DNA of 15,228 nucleotides, taken from assembly GCA_946410505.1 (NCBI GenBank), contig CAMKAP010000022.1, positions 1-15,228 of the forward strand. The letters are read 5' to 3'. Position numbers and translations under genes: made by a program. Of this stretch, positions 5,637 to 13,811 are shown one piece after another; the first letter of the stretch is position 1; the number at the start of each line of letters is the position of its first letter. The notes under the pieces are model-generated. The model saw only the letters and a program-made list of their open reading frames with translations. It searched no databases and was not told the DNA's origin. The stretch is from an uncultured Clostridia bacterium (GTDB lineage Bacteria > Bacillota_A > Clostridia > Oscillospirales > Oscillospiraceae).

Positions 5637-7655
5637 ATGAATCAAAAGCGCTGGTCAATTCCATATGCTAGGCCCGAGGTATCGAAGGAGCTGCTGGCTG
5701 CGGGTTACGGCCCTCTGCTCGCCGCGGTGCTGACGCAGAGAGGCGTCACCACGGCTGCCGCCGCCCGCCTTCTGACCGAGGGCGGCGCGGAATGCTTGAA
5801 CGATCCGATGCTGCTCAGTGGAATGGCCGTGGCCAAAGCGCGGATCCTGCAGGCCATCCGCCTTGGGGAGGCCGTGGCTGTCTACGGCGATTACGATGTG
5901 GACGGCATTACCTCCACCTGCATCGTCACGGATTATCTGCGCACACGGGGTCTGCGCTGTCTGGCCTATATCCCCGACCGGGGCGAAGAGGGCTACGGTC
6001 TCAACCGGGGCGCGCTGGACACCCTGCATGAGCAGGGCGTCACCCTGGTCATCACCGTGGACTGCGGCATCACCGCCGTGGAGGAGACCGAATACGCCCG
6101 CTCACTGGGTATTGACGTGATCATCACCGATCACCACGAATGCAAAAACGGGCCCCTGCCCGACGCGGTGGCCGTGATCGACTGCAAGATGGAGGGAGAG
6201 GCCTATCCCAATCCCTATCTGGCCGGCGTGGGCGTGGCGCTCAAGCTGGTCAGCGCCGTCGAGGGCGACGGGCTCGGGATGCTGGAGCGCTACGCGGACC
6301 TGGTCGCCGTCGGCACGGTGGCGGACGTGATGCCGCTGGTGGAGGAAAACCGCTATCTCGTGAGCCGGGGCATCCGCAAGCTGGAGGAGGATCCGCTCCC
6401 CGGCTTTGCCGCCATGCTGCATGAGGCCGGGGTGGACGCCAGGCGTCTGACCGCCGCCACCATCGGCTTCAGCCTGGCGCCGCGCCTCAATGCCGCCGGG
6501 CGTCTGGGCCAGGCCTTCAAGGCCGCGGACCTGCTCATGTGCCGGGACGAGGCGGAGGCCGCCGCGCTCGCGGGCGAGCTCTGTGAGCTCAACCGCCAGC
6601 GCCAGAGCATTGAGACCGAGATCTGGCAGGAGGCGCAGGCGCAGCTTGCCGGAGAAAAGCCGGACGGCCCCATTGTCCTGGCCAGCGACCGCTGGCATCA
6701 GGGCGTGATCGGCATCGCCGCCTCCCGCCTCGCCGAGCAGTTCGGCTTCCCCGCCGTCATGATCTGCCTGATGGGCGATCAGGGCAAGGGCTCCTGCCGC
6801 AGCTACGGCGGCTTCAATCTGTACGACGCGCTGGCCGCCTGCTCGGAGCATCTGCTGGGCTTCGGCGGGCACGCGCTGGCCGCGGGGCTTACCATCGCCC
6901 CCGATCAGATCGACGATTTCCGCTCTGCGCTCACGGCCTATTACCGCAGTCATCTGCCGGAAGAGACGCCGGAGGTGCGCTGCGATCTGCTGATCCGCGA
7001 TCCGGCCCTGCTGAGCATCGAAAATGTGCGGGAGCTGGACCTGCTGGAGCCCTACGGCAACGGCAACCAGAAGCCCGTCTTCTGCCTGTCCGACGTGGAG
7101 CTGGAGAGCGTGAGCGACGTGGGCAACGCCCGGCACATGCGTGTGCGCGTGCGCGTGGGCAAGGCCCGCTTTGAGGGCATCTTCTTCTCCCACTCTTCCG
7201 AGTCTCTGGGGCTGCGGGAGGGCGACCGGGTCGACCTGGCCTTCACGCCGCAGATCAACGACTACCGGGGCCATGTCTCGGTGCAGCTGGTGCTCTGCGG
7301 CGCAAGAAAACACTGCCCTGAGGACCTGTGCGAAGAGATCCTCAAGGGTTCACGGGAGAGCTTCTGGGCCGCTGCCGCCTATTGCCCCGAGCGCGCGGAT
7401 TTCGTGCGCATCTGGCGGGAGCGCTGCGGGGACGGACCGCTGCCGGACTCGCTGGAGCGGCTGCTGCCGCTCTGCCCGCCGGGAATCGCGCCGGAGAGCT
7501 TCTGCATCTGCCTGAAAGCCTTCCGGGAGAGCGGTCTTCTGTGCGGTGACGGCGGGGTGCTCGGCGCGAAACGCGCCGAGATCGAAGGCAAAGCGGACCT
7601 GGAAGCGACCGAGATCATGCGCACCCTGCGCCATATCGCGCAGGAACAAACCTGA
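5637..7655 (+). CDS. recJ: Single-stranded-DNA-specific exonuclease RecJ
   Basis: 5'-3' single-strand exonuclease used in recombination, mismatch and base-excision repair; 672 aa. DHH phosphoesterase motifs are intact: VYGDYDVDGITST (83-95), VITVDCGI (138-145), TDHHECK (164-170) and DLVAVGTVADVMPL (221-234), supplying the metal-binding Asp/His set. The DHHA1 half follows, with APRLNAAGRLG (281-291), WHQGVIGI (353-360), GKGSCRS (383-389) and GFGGHALAAGL (408-418). An OB-fold starts near EPYGNGNQKPVF (471-482) and ends near 553. The last 120 residues are a Cys-rich tail resembling the C-terminal extension of Firmicute RecJ, but shorter. The ATG has only a modest AGGA site. It lies 13 nt before rel, so the two are very likely cotranscribed. 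Confidence 0.96.
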   Translation: MNQKRWSIPYARPEVSKELLAAGYGPLLAAVLTQRGVTTAAAARLLTEGGAECLNDPMLLSGMAVAKARILQAIRLGEAVAVYGDYDVDGITSTCIVTDYLRTRGLRCLAYIPDRGEEGYGLNRGALDTLHEQGVTLVITVDCGITAVEETEYARSLGIDVIITDHHECKNGPLPDAVAVIDCKMEGEAYPNPYLAGVGVALKLVSAVEGDGLGMLERYADLVAVGTVADVMPLVEENRYLVSRGIRKLEEDPLPGFAAMLHEAGVDARRLTAATIGFSLAPRLNAAGRLGQAFKAADLLMCRDEAEAAALAGELCELNRQRQSIETEIWQEAQAQLAGEKPDGPIVLASDRWHQGVIGIAASRLAEQFGFPAVMICLMGDQGKGSCRSYGGFNLYDALAACSEHLLGFGGHALAAGLTIAPDQIDDFRSALTAYYRSHLPEETPEVRCDLLIRDPALLSIENVRELDLLEPYGNGNQKPVFCLSDVELESVSDVGNARHMRVRVRVGKARFEGIFFSHSSESLGLREGDRVDLAFTPQINDYRGHVSVQLVLCGARKHCPEDLCEEILKGSRESFWAAAAYCPERADFVRIWRERCGDGPLPDSLERLLPLCPPGIAPESFCICLKAFRESGLLCGDGGVLGAKRAEIEGKADLEATEIMRTLRHIAQEQT

Positions 7656-7668
7656 GTGAGGAAACACC

Positions 7669-9906
7669 ATGGCTGAGGAAGAGAGAAAACAGAATACGCC
7701 TCTGGACCCGGATGCGATGTTTGCCGCGCTGGAGGAAAAGATCCGCTCCGGCAGCCATCCCATGGACATGGCGCGCATCCGCGCCGCCTATGAGATGGCC
7801 CGCGCCGCCCACGAGGGGCAGCGCCGGAAGGACGGCTCCCCCTATGTGACCCATTGCGTCGCGGCGGCGGACATCTCCGTGGATCTGGGGCTGGATGAGG
7901 ATTCCATCATCGCCGCGCTGCTGCACGACGTGATCGAGGACACCTCCATGACCCATGCCGACATCGCCCACCAGTTCGGCCCTGCGGTGGCGGACATCGT
8001 GGAGGGTGTCACCAAGCTGACGCGCATGCAGTACGCCACCAAGGAAGACGAGCAGATGGAGAACCTGCGCAAGATGCTCATGGCCATGGCCAAGGACATC
8101 CGCGTGATCCTCATCAAGATTGCCGACCGCCTGCACAACATGCGCACCATGGCCTATCAGACGGCGGAGAAGCAGCGCTCCAAATCACTGGAGACGATGG
8201 AGATCTATGCCCCCATCGCCCACCGTCTGGGCATGCAGCAGGCCAAGTGGGAGCTGGAGGATCTGGCTCTGCAGTACCTGGACCCCCAGGGCTACAAGGA
8301 GATCACCGAGTGGCTGGACGCCAAGATGCCCGTGCTGGAGACCTTCATGGACAACATGAAGGAGAAGATCCAGTCGGGGCTGGAGGCCGAGGGCATCCAG
8401 TGCACCATTTTCTGCCGCATCAAGCACGTCTACTCCATCTACCGCAAGATGTACGCGCAGAAGCTGGATATGAACGGCATCTTCGACCTCTGCGCCTTCC
8501 GCGTCATTGTGGACACGATCCCCGACTGCTACAACGTCCTGGGCGTGATCCACTACATGTTCAAGCCCGTGCCCGGGCGCTTCAAGGACTATATCTCCAC
8601 CCCCAAGCCCAATATGTACCAGAGCGTGCACACCACGGTCATCGGCACCGAGGGCATCCCCTTCGAGGTGCAGATCCGCACCTGGGACATGCACCACACC
8701 GCCGAATACGGCATCGCCGCCCACTGGAAATACAAGATGGGCGACGGCAGCGCCGCCGTGCGGCAGGGGGACGAGGATAAATTTGCCTGGGTCCGCCGCC
8801 TGCTGGAGAGCCAGCAGGAGTCCGACGCCCAGGACTTCTTCCACGATCTGAAGATCGACATGTTTGCCGACGAGGTCTTCGTATTCTCCCCCAAGGGGGA
8901 CGTGATCAACCTCCCCGCCGGCGCGACCCCCATCGACTTTGCCTATTCCATCCACTCCGACGTGGGCAACCACATGGTCGGCGCCAAGGTCAACGGCCGC
9001 ATCGTCACCTACGACTATGTGCTGCAGAACGGCGACATTGTGGAGATCCGCACCTCCAAGTCCGCCCCCGGCCCCAGCCGCGACTGGCTGAACCTGGTCA
9101 AGAGCGGCTCCGCCCGCACCAAGATCAAGCAGTGGTACAAGAAGGAGCGGCGGGAGGAGAACATCTTCCGCGGCCGCGAGATGCTGGAGGATGAGCTCAA
9201 GCACAACGACCTGACCCTGGACGACGTTTCGGACGAGGAGCTGATGGCCCCCATCCTCAAGCGTCTGAGCTTCAACGCGGTGGACGATCTCTACGCCGCC
9301 ATCGGCTACGGCGGCGTTACGGCCGCCCGCGTGGCCAACCGCCTGCGGGACGAGCTGAAGAACGCCAACGCCGAGCGAAAAACCGCTCTGGACAAGATCA
9401 ACCAGGCCGCGGAACGCCGGGAGGAAAAAGCGAAAAAAGAGGGCAAGGCCGTCCACGGCATCCTGGTGGAGGGGCTGGACAACTGCCTCATCAAGTTCTC
9501 CCGCTGCTGCACCCCCGTCCCCGGGGACGACATCGTGGGCTTCATCACCCGCGGGCAGGGCGTCTCCATCCACCGGCGGGACTGCAAGAATTACCAGCAG
9601 CGCCTCGCCCATCCCGAGCAGGATCAGCGCTGGATCAAGGTCTCCTGGGCAAGCGAGATCACCGACAGCTATGTGACCAATCTCACCATCGCCTCCAAGG
9701 ACCGCTCCGGCCTGGTGATGGACATTGCCACCGTGCTCAACACCTTAAACGCCAAGGTGCGCACCCTCTCCTCCCGGAGTCTCGGCTCGGGCCTTGCCCT
9801 GACCGTTGTGACGCTGGAGGTCAAGAACGCCGGCGAAGTCAAATATATCATGAGCAGGCTCGCCTCCGTTCCGAGCGTCACCGGCGTCACGCGAAACGGC
9901 GCGTAA
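7669..9906 (+). CDS. relA: Bifunctional (p)ppGpp synthetase/hydrolase (RelA/SpoT family, Rel)
   Basis: Makes and degrades the alarmone (p)ppGpp in the stringent response; ribosome-associated, 745 aa, typical long-Rel length. The hydrolase HD domain is intact: His62, LLHDVIEDT (84-92) and IADRLHNMRT (151-160). The synthetase domain has RFKD (304-307), the RXKD form of bifunctional Rel rather than the EXDD of E. coli RelA, then NMYQSVHTT (315-323) and EVQIRT (333-338). TGS spans about 400-461 (ending NGDIVEIRTS), a helical linker follows to about 590, then the conserved-Cys domain with CC at 613-614, His635 and Cys639. A C-terminal ACT domain covers about 668-742. GTGAGG precedes the ATG by 7 nt. 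Both catalytic halves look active. Confidence 0.97.
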   Translation: MAEEERKQNTPLDPDAMFAALEEKIRSGSHPMDMARIRAAYEMARAAHEGQRRKDGSPYVTHCVAAADISVDLGLDEDSIIAALLHDVIEDTSMTHADIAHQFGPAVADIVEGVTKLTRMQYATKEDEQMENLRKMLMAMAKDIRVILIKIADRLHNMRTMAYQTAEKQRSKSLETMEIYAPIAHRLGMQQAKWELEDLALQYLDPQGYKEITEWLDAKMPVLETFMDNMKEKIQSGLEAEGIQCTIFCRIKHVYSIYRKMYAQKLDMNGIFDLCAFRVIVDTIPDCYNVLGVIHYMFKPVPGRFKDYISTPKPNMYQSVHTTVIGTEGIPFEVQIRTWDMHHTAEYGIAAHWKYKMGDGSAAVRQGDEDKFAWVRRLLESQQESDAQDFFHDLKIDMFADEVFVFSPKGDVINLPAGATPIDFAYSIHSDVGNHMVGAKVNGRIVTYDYVLQNGDIVEIRTSKSAPGPSRDWLNLVKSGSARTKIKQWYKKERREENIFRGREMLEDELKHNDLTLDDVSDEELMAPILKRLSFNAVDDLYAAIGYGGVTAARVANRLRDELKNANAERKTALDKINQAAERREEKAKKEGKAVHGILVEGLDNCLIKFSRCCTPVPGDDIVGFITRGQGVSIHRRDCKNYQQRLAHPEQDQRWIKVSWASEITDSYVTNLTIASKDRSGLVMDIATVLNTLNAKVRTLSSRSLGSGLALTVVTLEVKNAGEVKYIMSRLASVPSVTGVTRNGA

Positions 9907-9930
9907 ACCACAGGCTATTGAGGATAAAAT

Positions 9931-10374
9931 ATGAAAGCTGTTGTAACAAGAGTCAAAAACGCCTCCGTCGTGATAGACGGCGAGGTGCACGGCCAGATCG
10001 GCGTCGGCTTTCTGGTGCTGCTGGGCGTGCATGAAAGCGACACCGAGGGCGAGGCCCGGAAAATCGCCGACAAGATCTGCGGTCTGCGGATCTTCGAGGA
10101 CGAAAACGAGAAGATGAACGTCAACCCCAAGGACGCGGGCGCTTCCTTTCTCATCATCAGCCAGTTCACGCTCTTTGCCGACTGCCGCTCCCGCCGCCCG
10201 GGCTTTTCCCACGCTGCCCGGCCCGAGACGGCGATCCCCCTCTACGAGCTGGTGATCGAGGAGTGCCGCGCGCGGGGCTTTACCGTGGAAACGGGTATTT
10301 TCGGGGCGGATATGCAGGTGTTCAGCCAGAACGACGGCCCCGTCACCATTCTGCTCGATACGAAGGAGCTATAA
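9931..10374 (+). CDS. dtd: D-aminoacyl-tRNA deacylase
   Basis: Removes D-amino acids (and glycine misattached to tRNA-Ala) from tRNA; homodimeric cytoplasmic enzyme. The 147 aa match the family length. Both signature motifs are present: SQFTLFAD (about 76-83) and NDGPVTI near residues 134-140, the cross-subunit pair that forms the active site. The family opening (MKAVVTRVKNASVVIDGE) is also normal. ATG at 9931 follows GAGG by 7 nt. It lies 24 nt after rel, the rel-dtd order usual in Firmicutes, so it is probably the last gene of a recJ-rel-dtd transcript; a 15-bp hairpin follows its stop directly. Confidence 0.95.
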   Translation: MKAVVTRVKNASVVIDGEVHGQIGVGFLVLLGVHESDTEGEARKIADKICGLRIFEDENEKMNVNPKDAGASFLIISQFTLFADCRSRRPGFSHAARPETAIPLYELVIEECRARGFTVETGIFGADMQVFSQNDGPVTILLDTKEL

Positions 10375-10409
10375 TACCTGTTCAGCCCCTTGAGGGGGCT
10401 GAACAGGTA
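10375..10409 (+). other. Perfect 15-bp hairpin directly after the dtd stop
   Basis: Arms 10375-10389 and 10395-10409 (TACCTGTTCAGCCCC and its reverse complement) surround a 5-nt loop and begin at the base after the TAA. There is no T-run behind it (AATGGATAC), so it fits mRNA 3'-end protection or a processing site better than standard Rho-independent termination. Confidence 0.6.
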
Positions 10410-10410
10410 A

Positions 10411-10614
10411 ATGGATACTTGCGCTTATCGCACGAGGCGCGCGGAAATGCGCCTCGTTTGGTCGGCGCAAGGCCTCGCAAGGCTCGGCTCAGGGTGTTTT
10501 TGTCGAGGCAAAGCCCCGTCAAAAACGGATACACACTTTGTTTTTGCTTTGCGAGACGAAAGGAAGCACAAGAGACTGCATGATGATTTGGATCGTTCCC
10601 AAAGGAGCTTTGAT
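10411..10614 (+). repeat. Structured non-coding element upstream of the MBL hydrolase (possible dispersed repeat or cis-RNA)
   Basis: About 200 nt with no credible gene but dense inverted repeats. First: outer arms CTTGCGC (10418-10424) and GCGCAAG (10465-10471), a symmetrical 7/7 internal loop, then inner arms ACGAGGCGC (10432-10440) and GCGCCTCGT (10449-10457). Second: GTTTTTG (10496-10502) pairs with CAAAAAC (10520-10526), with inner CG/CG and GGC/GCC pairs on an AAA loop. Third, exclusive of the second: the same CAAAAAC can pair with a second GTTTTTG (10540-10546), extended by GCAAAG (10508-10513) with CTTTGC (10547-10552). An in-frame ATG at 10411 would extend the hydrolase by 68 residues of no known domain, but a good ribosome site marks the later start. 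Identity as a repeat is inferred. Confidence 0.45.
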
Positions 10615-11229
10615 ATGCTGATCAAAACCATTCCCGTCGGCCAGCTGGAGACCAACTGCTACGTGGTCACCAATGAGGACACGCTGGACTGCGCCGTCAT
10701 CGACCCGGGCGACGAGAGCAATACCATTCTGGATTATCTGGAGGAAAACCGCCTCCACTGCTGCGCGATTCTGCTGACCCACGGTCACTATGACCATGTG
10801 GGCGCGGTGGACGCGGTGCGGGAGGAGACCGGCGCCGTCGTCTACATGCACCGGCTGGACGAGCGCAAACCCGGCGGCGACTATCACTTCCCCTACTCTC
10901 TGCCCGAGGACGGCAGATATTATGAGGACGGCGACGTGGTGGAGATCCCCGGCCTGCGCTTTGAGGTTCTGGGGACCCCCGGGCACACCCGCGGCGGCGT
11001 GACGCTGCGCTGCGGCAACGCCCTCTTCACCGGCGACACGCTCTTCAAGGGCAGCTGCGGGCGGACCGATCTGCCCGGCGGCAACATGGATGAGGAGCTG
11101 GAGAGTCTGCGGAAGATCTGCTCCCTCCCCGGAGACTTTGAGGTCTATCCCGGCCATATGGACAGCAGCACACTGTCCCGGGAGCGGCTGTTCAACTACT
11201 ACTGCCGCCTGGCGATGTCGTCAAAATAA
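10615..11229 (+). CDS. MBL-fold metallo-hydrolase (glyoxalase II-like, YcbL type)
   Basis: Cytoplasmic metal-dependent hydrolase, 204 aa from the ATG at 10615, chosen because AAAGGAG sits 7 nt upstream and the family N-terminus (MLIKTIPVGQLETNCYVV) starts here. Dinuclear metal ligands are all present: THGHYDH (55-61), His124 in TPGHT, Asp141 in FTGDTLF and His181 in YPGH. SCGRTDLPGG (147-156) is typical of the short YcbL-like glyoxalase II relatives that lack the C-terminal substrate-binding domain. True substrates of this group are mostly unknown, so a thioester hydrolase role is only likely. The gene commonly follows dtd in clostridia; here a 240-nt structured spacer intervenes, so it may be controlled separately. 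Confidence 0.9.
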   Translation: MLIKTIPVGQLETNCYVVTNEDTLDCAVIDPGDESNTILDYLEENRLHCCAILLTHGHYDHVGAVDAVREETGAVVYMHRLDERKPGGDYHFPYSLPEDGRYYEDGDVVEIPGLRFEVLGTPGHTRGGVTLRCGNALFTGDTLFKGSCGRTDLPGGNMDEELESLRKICSLPGDFEVYPGHMDSSTLSRERLFNYYCRLAMSSK

Positions 11230-11280
11230 TACCCCTCAGCGTTGAGCTTTGATTTTGTATAAAAAGATAAGGAGATAAAA

Positions 11281-12186
11281 ATGGAACCGACACTTGTGAT
11301 CCTGGCTGCCGGCATGGGCAGCCGCTTCGGCGGTCTCAAGCAGATCACCGCTGTGGATGAGCGCGGCCACGCAATCATCGACTTTTCCCTGTTTGACGCC
11401 TATCGCGCGGGCTTCCGCAAGGTGGCCTTCATCATCAAGCACGAGATCGAAGAGGACTTCAAGGCCGCCGTGGGCCGCCGTATGGAGAAATACTTCGACG
11501 TAAAATACGTCTTCCAGCAGCTGGATAAGCTGCCCGAAGGCTACAGTGTGCCCGCAGGCCGCGTCAAGCCCTGGGGCACGGGGCACGCGGTGCTCTGCGC
11601 CAGGGACGCGGTTCCCGGCCCCTTCGCCGTCATCAATGCCGACGACTTCTACGGCCCCAGCGCCTACAAGACGCTCTACGACTTTCTGACCGCCGAGCGC
11701 CCCGCAAATGAACACGCCATGGTCGCCTATCAGCTGCGCAACACCGTCACCGAGCACGGCACCGTCGCTCGCGGCATCTGCCAGGTGAAAGACGGTCTGC
11801 TGACCGACGTAGTGGAGCGGACAAAGATCAAAAAGGACGGCGAGAACGCCGCCTACACCGAGGACGGCGAGACCTGGGTCCCCCTCTCCGGCGACTCTCC
11901 GGTGTCCATGAACTTCTGGGGCTTCATGCCCTCCATGATGGAGGAGCTGGAGCGCCGCTTCCCCGCCTGGCTGGATGAGAATCTGCCGAAGAATCCGGAG
12001 AAGTGCGAGTACTTCCTGCCCTTCGTGGCCAACGCCCTCATCAAGGAAAACGAGGGCTCTGTGCGGGTGCTCAACTGCCACGAGACCTGGCACGGCATCA
12101 CTTACCGGGAGGACATGCCCGACGTGGTCAACTACATCGCCTCCCTCCGGGAGCAGGGCGTGTATCCCGAGACTCTGCTCGACTGA
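11281..12186 (+). CDS. Sugar-phosphate nucleotidyltransferase family protein
   Basis: NTP-transferase of the GT-A/Rossmann class, 301 aa. The nucleotide-binding signature is LAAGMGSRFGGLKQ (8-21), with Lys20 as the conserved basic residue. Further family motifs are KPWGTGHAVL (96-105), the nucleobase and sugar region, and INADDFYG (118-125), whose Asp pair should bind the catalytic metal. By family it joins a sugar 1-phosphate to a nucleotide; the sugar and nucleotide are not certain. It is not a close GalU or RfbA look-alike but belongs to a ~300-aa family common in Bacteroidetes and clostridia. AAGGAG precedes the ATG. galE starts 41 nt after its stop, which suggests the pair supplies UDP-sugars for surface glycans. 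Confidence 0.85.
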   Translation: MEPTLVILAAGMGSRFGGLKQITAVDERGHAIIDFSLFDAYRAGFRKVAFIIKHEIEEDFKAAVGRRMEKYFDVKYVFQQLDKLPEGYSVPAGRVKPWGTGHAVLCARDAVPGPFAVINADDFYGPSAYKTLYDFLTAERPANEHAMVAYQLRNTVTEHGTVARGICQVKDGLLTDVVERTKIKKDGENAAYTEDGETWVPLSGDSPVSMNFWGFMPSMMEELERRFPAWLDENLPKNPEKCEYFLPFVANALIKENEGSVRVLNCHETWHGITYREDMPDVVNYIASLREQGVYPETLLD

Positions 12187-12227
12187 TTGGTTACCATCAT
12201 TATTTATCATAAAGGAGTCATTTGCAT

Positions 12228-13244
12228 ATGAACGTACTGGTCACCGGCGGCGCCGGCTACATCGGCAGCCATACCTGCGTAGAGCTTCTGAACAAAGGCC
12301 ACGGCGTCGTCGTCATTGACAATCTGGTCAACTCCAGCGCCAAGGCCATTGAGCGCGTGGAACAGATCACCGGCAAGCACGTGGATTTCTATGAAAACGA
12401 CGTGCGCGACCGGGCGGCGCTGGACCGCATCTTCGAAAAACACGACATCGGCGCGGCCATTCACTTTGCCGGTCTCAAGGCCGTGGGTGAATCTGTTCAG
12501 ATGCCGCTGGAATACTATGACAACAACCTCTTCTCCACTGTGCGCCTCTGCGAGGCCATGCGCGATCATGGCGTGAAGAACATCATCTTCTCCTCCTCCG
12601 CCACGGTCTACTCCGGCACCAACCAGATGCCGCTGCGCGAGACGGACGTGACCGGCATGTGCACCAATCCCTACGGCTGGACCAAGTACATGTCCGAGCA
12701 GATCCTGCGCGACTCCGCCAAGGCCATTGAGGACTGGTCTGTGGTCCTGCTGCGCTACTTTAACCCCATCGGCGCCCACAGCAGCGGCCTCATCGGTGAG
12801 GACCCACGGGGCATCCCGAATAACCTCATGCCCTTCATCTCACAGGTCGCCATCGGCCGCCGGGATCATCTGAACATCTTCGGCAACGACTACGACACGC
12901 CGGACGGCACCTGCATCCGCGACTACATCCACGTCACCGACCTGGCCCGCGGCCACGTCGCCGCCATTGACTACATGGTGGAGCACCGCGGCGAGAGCGT
13001 TTTCAATCTGGGCACCGGCATCGGCTACAGCGTGCTGGACATGGTCAAGGCCTTTGAGCGCGTAAACGGCATCAAGATCCCCTATGAGTTCGCGCCCCGC
13101 CGCGCCGGCGACCTGCCCAAGCTCTATTCCAACCCCGACAAGAGCGCGGAGCTTCTGGGCTGGAAGGCCGAATACAATCTGGACGACATGTGCCGCGACA
13201 CCTGGGCCTGGCAGTCCAAAAACCCCATGGGCTACGGGGAATAA
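12228..13244 (+). CDS. galE: UDP-glucose 4-epimerase
   Basis: Interconverts UDP-glucose and UDP-galactose with bound NAD (Leloir pathway and glycan precursors); cytoplasmic short-chain dehydrogenase fold, 338 aa, the size of E. coli GalE. NAD-binding GGAGYIG at 7-13, Ser124 in FSSSATVY and the catalytic Tyr149-x3-Lys153 in NPYGWTKYMSE fall at the same numbers as in E. coli. YFNPIGAH and the C-terminal RAGDLPKLYSNPDKS segment are also typical. The start is ATG at 12228 (MNVLVTGG), 10 nt after AAAGGAG; an in-frame TTG at 12222 lies too close (4 nt) to that site. A large hairpin terminates the unit. Confidence 0.96.
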   Translation: MNVLVTGGAGYIGSHTCVELLNKGHGVVVIDNLVNSSAKAIERVEQITGKHVDFYENDVRDRAALDRIFEKHDIGAAIHFAGLKAVGESVQMPLEYYDNNLFSTVRLCEAMRDHGVKNIIFSSSATVYSGTNQMPLRETDVTGMCTNPYGWTKYMSEQILRDSAKAIEDWSVVLLRYFNPIGAHSSGLIGEDPRGIPNNLMPFISQVAIGRRDHLNIFGNDYDTPDGTCIRDYIHVTDLARGHVAAIDYMVEHRGESVFNLGTGIGYSVLDMVKAFERVNGIKIPYEFAPRRAGDLPKLYSNPDKSAELLGWKAEYNLDDMCRDTWAWQSKNPMGYGE

Positions 13245-13259
13245 AAATCTATTCTGAAA

Positions 13260-13299
13260 AAACCTGCGGCGGATTCGTTTGAGAATCCGCCGCAGGTTT
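13260..13299. terminator. Bidirectional terminator between galE and the convergent gene
   Basis: A perfect 17-bp stem (arms 13260-13276 and 13283-13299, loop GTTTGA). On the minus strand it is followed by a run of six T, a strong terminator for the NimA-like gene. On the plus strand only TTTCGTT follows, so it is weaker for galE. Confidence 0.85.
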
Positions 13300-13313
13300 C
13301 GTTATGTCCGTTA

Positions 13314-13793
13314 TCAGCCGGGCAGCTTTCTGGCCTTGGCCGTATATTCGTGCAGGTCGATGCGAAGAACGGAGACGGTCTCCGCCATACTCCCGGTGAT
13401 TTCAAAGTCCCGCCCGGTCTGGGTCTTCATCAGGATCCGCAGCGCCTCCGTTTTCTCCTTCGGCTCTGTGAGGATCGCCGCCTCCCCGCGGCCCATCAGG
13501 CTCGCGTAAGCGGAGCCGTAGGCACAGGCCCGGTCCCCCGCGGGGATGAGCTGCACATCCGTGTCGATCTCCACAAAGGCCCGCGGGTCCTTTCGGATCA
13601 GGTCCAGCTTGTGGCCCTCCTTTGCGCCGTGACAGAAAAGCGTGAGCCTCCCGTCCTCCATCCGATACCCGTAGTGCAGCGGGACCACATAGGGGCAGCC
13701 CTCGTCGTTCAGACCCAGGTGCAGGATCTTCGCCCGCTCCAGGATCTGCCGGATCTCGCCGATGTCTGTGATTTCCCGGTCTTTTCTTCTCAT
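13314..13793 (-). CDS. Pyridoxamine 5'-phosphate oxidase-family FMN-binding protein (NimA-like)
   Basis: Small split-barrel flavoprotein, 159 aa. The opening MRRKDREITDIGEIRQILERA is typical of the NimA-related group, followed by PYVVPLHYGY (34-43) and LFCHGAKEGHKLDLIRKDP (52-70), the FMN-phosphate region, then GRGEA (101-105). Some NimA proteins reduce 5-nitroimidazole drugs, but most members of this family have no proven role, so resistance should not be assumed. ATG at 13791-13793 follows AGGAG by 8 nt. Only 65 nt separate it from the upstream degV-family gene, and nearly all of that is the terminator of that gene, leaving no room for a standard promoter. Confidence 0.88.
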   Translation of the reverse strand: MRRKDREITDIGEIRQILERAKILHLGLNDEGCPYVVPLHYGYRMEDGRLTLFCHGAKEGHKLDLIRKDPRAFVEIDTDVQLIPAGDRACAYGSAYASLMGRGEAAILTEPKEKTEALRILMKTQTGRDFEITGSMAETVSVLRIDLHEYTAKARKLPG

Positions 13794-13811
13794 TTTCTTC
13801 GCTCCTCTCCG

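Noticed and set aside
8185..9612. 475-codon open frame antisense to rel, and similar long antisense frames at 6102-7313, 2379-3251 and 3997-5157
   Set aside because: They are shadows of GC-rich codons in strongly conserved genes. The sense proteins have all their motifs, and the antisense products show no domain.
10496..10530. Resemblance of GGCAAAGCC to the c-di-GMP-I riboswitch
   Set aside because: Only one short segment is similar; the other conserved blocks and the docking tetraloop are absent.
10411..10614. N-terminal extension of the MBL hydrolase starting at ATG 10411
   Set aside because: The family N-terminus and an ideal AAAGGAG site mark 10615. The extra 68 residues read through hairpin DNA and match no domain.
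12222..12227. TTG start for galE two codons upstream
   Set aside because: It lies only 4 nt from the ribosome site; the ATG at 12228 gives the canonical GalE N-terminus.
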